Origin: Streptomyces phaeolivaceus
Lineage (GTDB): Bacteria > Actinomycetota > Actinomycetes > Streptomycetales > Streptomycetaceae
DNA length: 64,000 nucleotides
Direction of reading: 5' to 3'
Assembly: GCF_009184865.1 (NCBI RefSeq)
Contig: NZ_CP045096.1
Span: forward strand, 5,828,001-5,892,000
This document shows, piece after piece, positions 59,153 to 64,000 of this stretch; the stretch's first letter is position 1; each line of letters opens with the position of its first letter. The notes below the pieces were generated by a model, which did not search any database, was not told where the DNA came from, and saw only the letters and a list, made by a program, of their open reading frames with translations. Position numbers and translations under genes: made by a program.

Positions 59153-60013
59153 GTGACGGCGCGTGTAGCGCGACACGCCAGGCCGAGGGCACTGGACAAG
59201 GCTGCCCTGAAGGACCTGGCGGAGGACCTGGAAGGCAGTGTCGACGACCTCGGCCAGTCGCCCTCCGGCTTCGGTCTGGCCATGGATGAGACGCTGACCC
59301 TATTTCAGGCCCGTGCTGTGCTCGATCCGGATGCGGCGGAGCTGGAAACGTGGGAAGCAGCCGTTTCCGCAATGCAGGTCGGAACAGCTGCTTTCATGGC
59401 GGCACAGGCAACGGATGGTGTCGTTGAGTGCCGGATCATGGATGAAGTTCGCACCATTGCGGCGACAGGGCCGCAGTTCTATGCGAATGCGGGTAACTGG
59501 CTGGCGACTCTTTGGTTTGTCATCATCTGCCGGGACCAGGAGCGCATGGATGCCATGTGCCAAGTCCCTGTCGAGTTGCTCAGGGCGTCTGGAGCACACG
59601 GCGACGAGTACGTCTATCACTGGGTTGACGCGCTTCAAACGTACTGGCTTGAACATCCCGGACTGGTCGAGAAAATGCAGGCGGCGATCACTGCCTCCTA
59701 CCCCGAGATTGCCACCATCGCGCCACGAGATCTTCTTCAGAACGTCCTGTATCAACCCATCAATCTCTTCTCTCACTTCCTGCGTAAAGATCACGAAGGT
59801 TTCAACGCCGCGCTGGTCGAGGCATTGGAACTCCATAAGACGTACTGGACCGCCACCGCGGAACGGGTCGCCGACCTCAACGGGGTCATTGCTCTCGGCC
59901 CGCTTGCCATCGCCTGTCTCGCCTACGACGCCGGATTCCCGATCGAAGTCGAGTCCGAGTACCTCCCCAAGGAGCTCCTGGAGCGCTCTTGGGTCGGCGA
60001 GTTCGAAACATGA
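59153..60013 (+). CDS. Imm49 family immunity protein
   Basis: This 286-residue soluble protein matches the Imm49 family. Recognisable stretches are LETWEAAVSAMQVGTAAFMA, EVRTIAATGPQFYANAGNWL, VELLRASGAHGDEYVYHWVD and the C-terminal IALGPLAIACLAYDAGFPI. It should bind and block the tip of the toxin encoded 12 bases upstream, protecting the producer. The GTG at 59153 is used. Its stop overlaps the start of the DUF6177 gene (ATGA). Confidence 0.88.
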   Translation: MTARVARHARPRALDKAALKDLAEDLEGSVDDLGQSPSGFGLAMDETLTLFQARAVLDPDAAELETWEAAVSAMQVGTAAFMAAQATDGVVECRIMDEVRTIAATGPQFYANAGNWLATLWFVIICRDQERMDAMCQVPVELLRASGAHGDEYVYHWVDALQTYWLEHPGLVEKMQAAITASYPEIATIAPRDLLQNVLYQPINLFSHFLRKDHEGFNAALVEALELHKTYWTATAERVADLNGVIALGPLAIACLAYDAGFPIEVESEYLPKELLERSWVGEFET

Positions 60014-61434
60014 CCAAAGACGTCATCGCTCTCACCCCGAAGTTGCCGGACACCCGCACCCTGCTCGCCGGCCTCTTCGCCGGCGGCCCCGACCTGGGGC
60101 TGACCTCCACCGGGGACGGCGGCGTCCTCCAACTGTGCACCCGCGTCGGCCGTCCCCTGGTCTCCGTCGAGGCACCGCTCCTGATCCACATACCCGGCGA
60201 AGCGGAACGCCTCCTCGGCGGTGATGTGTCCGCACCCTCGCCGCCCTACTGGTGGACAGAGGCCCGCGCCTCGACCGCCGTACCCGAGGCAGAACCCCTC
60301 GCGGGCTCGGTGTGTGGGCGCCTGACCACGCTGCTCGGCGGGACGGTGTGGCCGCGCGCCGCGGGTACGACAGGCGTGGTGGCCATCCCTCAGGAGCAGC
60401 CGGCCGGTGACGCACAGGACGTCGTCGCTCCGTCCGCTCCCGACGTTCCCTCGGTCGATGTCCTGACCGAGTCCACCGCCGTCGTCATCTCCGACCGTCC
60501 CATCCTTGCCTTCACCATCTGGCTCTCCGACGTCCTGCGCACCGCGAGCGCCACCAACCGCGCCCTGCACCTGGTCACGCCACCCCATGCCCGGCTCACG
60601 CTCCCCCTGCGCATGGCGCTGCGAGGTGCCCCCAATCGGTGGGTGGTCCAGGACCCGGTCGGCGGTTACTACGACGGCCTGTCCGGGGTCCCCCTCGCCT
60701 GGCAGCAGGGCACGTTCATCCCGACCAGCACCACGGTCGCCGACGCTTTCACCCCGCAGACCGGGCCCACTCCGGAACGCCAGCTGACCGTCACGTTCCG
60801 CACGATCCACGCTCCCACCGCCGACCTGGTCCTCGGCCGCGGTCTGGAGACCGCCTGGCGCCACCTGACGGGCGCGGCGCCGGTGGGCTGGAGCACGTCG
60901 GAGCCGGTCAACCTGCCCTGGTCACCACGCCAGCTGACGGACCTGGCCCGCGACCGGTCACCAGCGCCGACCCACCTGGTCGCGATCGGCGCTCCGGACC
61001 ATCCGTCCATCGCGACACTCCGCACAGCGCGTACGAAGGCCGGCGTCGCTCAGGACATCACGCTCACACTCGGCTACACGTCCGCTGTGAATGTCCCCCT
61101 GGACGCCGTCGAATCCCTCGCCGCCGCGCTGGTCGATGAGCATGGCCTGGTGACGATGCTCACCACGCTCCGAGCAGCTCGCGCAGACCTGACGCTGACC
61201 CCGCGTCTGGAGGCCCCGCCCATCCCGGTGTCCTTCACCCTCGGCACCCGAGACGTCAACGCCATCGGCCTCACCCACGCCCGACGACCACCCGTCGCCC
61301 TGCGCCCGCGACAACTCGGCACGCCCGCGCACCCTGCCCTGCACTACATCCTGGGTGACGGAACCGACGCCGACGCATGGACCGCGCTCCAACACCTCAC
61401 CACCCACCTCAAGGCCGCTCCTGGAGCGGGGTGA
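60010..61434 (+). CDS. DUF6177 protein of toxin locus
   Basis: This 474-residue soluble protein of the DUF6177 family is commonly found with type VII-style polymorphic toxin genes in Streptomyces. Its N-terminus (MTKDVIALTPKLPDTRTLLA) and the repeated beta-rich segments (FRTIHAPTADLVLGRGLE and VSFTLGTRDVNAIGL) identify the family. There is no signal peptide. A role as export chaperone, secretion partner or second toxin/antitoxin component is possible, but none is established here. The ATG overlaps the imm49 stop. Confidence 0.8.
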   Translation: MTKDVIALTPKLPDTRTLLAGLFAGGPDLGLTSTGDGGVLQLCTRVGRPLVSVEAPLLIHIPGEAERLLGGDVSAPSPPYWWTEARASTAVPEAEPLAGSVCGRLTTLLGGTVWPRAAGTTGVVAIPQEQPAGDAQDVVAPSAPDVPSVDVLTESTAVVISDRPILAFTIWLSDVLRTASATNRALHLVTPPHARLTLPLRMALRGAPNRWVVQDPVGGYYDGLSGVPLAWQQGTFIPTSTTVADAFTPQTGPTPERQLTVTFRTIHAPTADLVLGRGLETAWRHLTGAAPVGWSTSEPVNLPWSPRQLTDLARDRSPAPTHLVAIGAPDHPSIATLRTARTKAGVAQDITLTLGYTSAVNVPLDAVESLAAALVDEHGLVTMLTTLRAARADLTLTPRLEAPPIPVSFTLGTRDVNAIGLTHARRPPVALRPRQLGTPAHPALHYILGDGTDADAWTALQHLTTHLKAAPGAG

Positions 61435-61671
61435 ATCATCCTCGGCCTCCACCATGGTCACGACCAGCCGGTCGTCTTCACCGGTGCCATGCGCGACTCC
61501 ACCATGGCGGGCCCTGACGGCCCTGCCAACCTGTACGCGGCCGTCATTGCCGCAGCCGACTCGGAGCTGCGCGGAGCTGGGACACTGGGCGTCCTGAACC
61601 ACGAGATCCAAGCGGCATGCCATGTCCGTAAGGCACACACCACCAGTCCCGCCGCCAGCGGGGAGGTCTGA
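61435..61671 (+). pseudogene. Fragment of an L-asparaginase gene
   Basis: The frame beginning at 61435 reads through the middle of a type II L-asparaginase: LGLHHGHDQPVVFTGAMRDS, then MAGPDGPANLYAAVIAA, GVLNHEIQAA and VRKAHTTSPAA. The full enzyme is over 300 residues; here about 78 codons are left, without the N-terminal active-site Thr region or the C-terminus. It directly abuts the DUF6177 stop, so the insertion of the toxin locus may have cut the gene. No start codon with ribosome binding site is present for the fragment. Confidence 0.75.
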
Positions 61672-61874
61672 TGTGAGGTGCGGAGGGGTACGGTCTATTC
61701 GGCGTGTGCCTCCCGGTGTATCCGCGCCTCAACGGAAGCAGACCCGTACCACAACCCGCCGCAGTGGCAATGCGTCTTGCCGGGTGTGCCTACAGACAGA
61801 CTGTCCTCACACAGACCTTGTCGGGTGGAAGGCTTCCTTTTCACTGAGGCCACTACCAAGGTGAGGTTGTCGTC

Positions 61875-62441
61875 ATGGCGCGTCACAGTTCCGAACGTCC
61901 GACGTACGGATTCACGGTTGCGCCTGTCGTCGACGCTGTCCCGGCCGCACGCCGCCAAGTTGTCTCGCTGGCCCAGGATCTGGGCCTTCCGATATCGGAG
62001 CAGACACTGGAGACCGTCGAGTTGCTGGCCAGCGAGGTGATCGCCAACGCTGTCCTGTACACGGATGCTCCGTGCGACGTCTCTGTGACACGGTCCGGTG
62101 AATGTCTTCGTGTCGAAGTCACGGACACAGACGCATCGTTGCCGAGCACTGTTGAGGCCGGACCGGACGACGAGAGCGGTCGGGGCCTCCTGCTCGTGAA
62201 CGCCTTGGCGGATGCCTGGGGGACACAACCGGAACCGACGGGCAAGACGACGTGGTTCGAGATCGCGTCGGAGCCGTCGACCGAGGGCAGGGGCAGCGAC
62301 TCCGCGGGTGCGCCGCCCTCCCCTCCCGCTTGTGGGCCCGTTGTGCGGCGTACCGAAGGCCAGGCCCGCATGGCCTCGTCCACCGACTCGCGGTCGTCCT
62401 TCGGTCCGCCGGTGATGGGGAAGCAGCACCAAGCCGCTTGA
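61875..62441 (+). CDS. HATPase-type anti-sigma/regulatory ATP-binding protein
   Basis: This 188-residue protein has a RsbW/SpoIIAB-like HATPase domain. The N-box is ELLASEVIANAVLYT (49-63, with Asn58 and Glu54), and the G-box is DESGRGLLLVNALADAWG (99-116). The acidic C-terminal tail (about 130-188) has no recognised domain. Such proteins sequester sigma factors or phosphorylate anti-anti-sigma partners; in Streptomyces many are orphans. GGTGAGG precedes the ATG. Confidence 0.85.
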   Translation: MARHSSERPTYGFTVAPVVDAVPAARRQVVSLAQDLGLPISEQTLETVELLASEVIANAVLYTDAPCDVSVTRSGECLRVEVTDTDASLPSTVEAGPDDESGRGLLLVNALADAWGTQPEPTGKTTWFEIASEPSTEGRGSDSAGAPPSPPACGPVVRRTEGQARMASSTDSRSSFGPPVMGKQHQAA

Positions 62442-62582
62442 GGCCGTTTGCCGAAGTGGCCGACCCCCGCGGCCCGCTCGGACAACGCCACAGCTGGGCG
62501 CGCCTCGCCGCCACCGAGCGGCTTTCGTGCGGTGAGGCGAGCTGTCTTCCCACAGTTGACGTGCCTTCCCTGGATGAGGGAG

Positions 62583-63944
62583 TCAGTCTGGGCACCTGTG
62601 GTAGTGCAGCCCCGGGGCGCGATCGAGGTCGAGGACGAAACCCTCGAAATGCGCCTCGATGCGGCCCGTCGGCTTCGTCGGCAGCGTCAGCGTGTAGCCG
62701 TCCGCCGTGTACGTCGTGGGGCCGGTGGCTGTGAGAAGGTCTCGGGTGCCACGCCGCCACAGGTAGAGGGAGTCCCCACTGCGGGTGAGGCGTACCGTGC
62801 CTGGTACCTCTCCGCAGGCGTAGGTACCGATCGGCGCATGTGGCATCTCCTCGTCGCTGCTTCGGTCGTCCGCCGCCATAGCCCTCGACGAGGGCTGAGC
62901 GCGAAGGGCACGGGACAGGAGCTGACCGGGGTTGGTGCCAGAGTCGCGGGCGAGGTCGGCCATGACCGATGCGGCGACGTGGTCGGCGGCGATGTCGGAG
63001 TGGTTGGACAGGCAGACGATCCGGAGCCCGGTGCTGGTGAGAACGGTGGCAGCGGAGAAGCCCTGTTCGTGGCCGTAGTGAAAGACGGCGGTGCGGCCCG
63101 GGCGTGGATCGGCGTACAGCCCAGCTCCGTACGTGAATGGGGGGTGGTCGCTGGGCCGATAGCTGAGGTGTTGCTCCAACGGGAGCTGGTTGCCAGGCGC
63201 CGTCTGCCATTCGTGCCAAAGGTGGCCGAGCCAGCGGTCCAGATCAGTGACGGTGCACCACAGCGAGCCTGGGCCGGGCAGGGTGACGGGGCGTTGCTGG
63301 TGGGACCAGCCGGTGGCGGTGGGCTGGTAGCTGGACGCCGCGCCGGTGATGACCTCGCGCGGATCGCTCTTGAAGCGTGCGGAGGACATACCGAGCGGGG
63401 TGAAGACCTGTTGCTCGGCGATCTCCTGTAGCGGAGCGTCGTGGACGTGCGTGAGGATTTCCGCCAGGAGGAGATAACCGGTGTTGCTGTAGAGGAACCG
63501 GCTCGGTTCCACGGCTCGGTCGTGCTGGCGGTAGGCCAGTTGCAGCAGGTCGTCGGCTGTGTAGTGGTCGAGGTCACGGAAGCCGGCGAGGGAGAGCAGA
63601 GACTCGGCGTCGCGGATGCCGCCGTGGTGCTGGATGAGTTCGGCGACGGTCACGCCGGGGACTCGGAAGCGGGGCAGGAAGCTGTCCACGGCGCGGTCGA
63701 GCTGGAGGAGCCCGTCACGGGCGGCGCGCACACAGAGGTACGCGGTGATCTGCTTGGCGACGGAGCCGGCGTTGAAGGCGGTTTTCTCCGTGATGAGTGT
63801 GTCCAGTTCGAGACTGGCTGCTCCGGCGTGCGCCTGCATCGCCGGTTCGTCGGCTGGGTGGATGCGCAGGATGAGACCAGGTTCCGGTGTTCCGTCTGCG
63901 GGCTCGATGGCTGCGGAGGCTGTCAGGGAGGGGGAGTTGTTCAC
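62583..63944 (-). CDS. Beta-lactamase-fold serine hydrolase
   Basis: This 453-residue class C beta-lactamase/DD-peptidase-like protein has the catalytic motif SVAK (Ser61-Lys64), the YSN motif at 153-155 and a HxG-type element in FHYGHEQGF (about 290). The C-terminal 130 residues are an extra beta-rich domain (YACGEVPGTVRLTRSG onwards) seen in many such hydrolases. There is no signal peptide, so it is probably cytoplasmic and acts on esters or peptides, not as a secreted beta-lactamase. Its GTG overlaps the stop of the gene cut by the window edge. Confidence 0.87.
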   Translation of the reverse strand: MNNSPSLTASAAIEPADGTPEPGLILRIHPADEPAMQAHAGAASLELDTLITEKTAFNAGSVAKQITAYLCVRAARDGLLQLDRAVDSFLPRFRVPGVTVAELIQHHGGIRDAESLLSLAGFRDLDHYTADDLLQLAYRQHDRAVEPSRFLYSNTGYLLLAEILTHVHDAPLQEIAEQQVFTPLGMSSARFKSDPREVITGAASSYQPTATGWSHQQRPVTLPGPGSLWCTVTDLDRWLGHLWHEWQTAPGNQLPLEQHLSYRPSDHPPFTYGAGLYADPRPGRTAVFHYGHEQGFSAATVLTSTGLRIVCLSNHSDIAADHVAASVMADLARDSGTNPGQLLSRALRAQPSSRAMAADDRSSDEEMPHAPIGTYACGEVPGTVRLTRSGDSLYLWRRGTRDLLTATGPTTYTADGYTLTLPTKPTGRIEAHFEGFVLDLDRAPGLHYHRCPD

Positions 63945-64000
63945 AGGCTGAGGGCCTCTTGGTGGACGGCGTGCAGACGTTGCCGCAGGCCGGGGTCGGA
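63941..64000 (-). CDS. 3' end of an unidentified gene (partial)
   Basis: The last 19 codons of a minus-strand gene (DPGLRQRLHAVHQEALSL before the stop) run off the right edge of the window. The stop overlaps the GTG of the serine hydrolase gene (GTGA), so the two are co-translated. The piece is too short to identify a family. Confidence 0.6.
   Translation of the reverse strand, partial: SDPGLRQRLHAVHQEALSL

Noticed and set aside
1..64000. CRISPR arrays or tandem repeat arrays
   Set aside because: No regularly spaced repeats were found on reading the window. A repeat finder would be the firm test.

Overview
The window is high-GC DNA with third-position GC bias, GTG starts, purine-rich ribosome binding sites and tight ATGA/GTGA gene overlaps. 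Together with the families present (DUF317, DUF6177, DUF6507, Imm49, an actinobacterial integrase with Xre and excisionase-like partners), this indicates a Streptomyces or close relative. Almost nothing here is clearly housekeeping. It reads as an accessory region built from mobile elements, defence genes, a small metabolic cluster and a toxin locus.

Left part (1-11.5 kb): a MobC/relaxase mobilisation pair, a lipoprotein, a zinc-ribbon protein, a DUF317 protein, a two-gene unit of unknown function (4.9-7.1 kb), an IS5-type transposase, a DUF4365 nuclease-like protein with membrane segments, a P-loop kinase and an endonuclease VII-type HNH protein.

Metabolic island (11.7-24.8 kb): a minus-strand, translationally coupled operon encodes a HAD protein, a zinc alcohol dehydrogenase, a TrpD-like phosphoribosyltransferase, a radical SAM enzyme with a CX14CX2C cluster motif, a small TrpRS-like class I synthetase, a methyltransferase and two glycosyltransferases. 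A TyrZ-type tyrosyl-tRNA synthetase follows. It looks like an uncharacterised natural-product or modified-nucleoside/amino-acid pathway. To its right are a small membrane protein, an Xre-P-loop ATPase and a guanylate-kinase-like protein.

Restriction-modification (23.2-27.7 kb): an N6-adenine methyltransferase and a BsuBI/PstI-type endonuclease overlap each other. They run on by overlapping codons into a HAD phosphatase and a DUF1932 dehydrogenase. At 28184-28225 lies the 3' half of a tRNA-Thr(CGU) gene without its 5' half, followed by the tRNA terminator. This is the scar expected at one end of an element integrated in that tRNA, with the element on the left.

Defence island (28.5-55.9 kb): a hypothetical protein, a 1,735-residue nuclease-like/NACHT protein, then an integrase/Xre/excisionase module. 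Next comes a roughly 18 kb run of a Ser/Thr kinase, a SNF2 helicase, a 1,638-residue adenine methyltransferase, a 2,202-residue DUF1998 helicase with a Vsr-like C-terminal nuclease, and a ParE-like/UvrD helicase fusion. This resembles DISARM (DrmD, DrmMI, DrmA plus DrmB) and DruE of Druantia, but the gene set matches neither as I know them. It is my best candidate for an undescribed system.

Right end (56.3-64 kb): a type VII-style polymorphic toxin locus (DUF6507, toxin with a restriction-endonuclease-fold tip, Imm49 immunity protein, DUF6177), an L-asparaginase remnant, an HATPase-type regulator, a beta-lactamase-fold serine hydrolase, and the 3' end of one more gene cut by the window edge.
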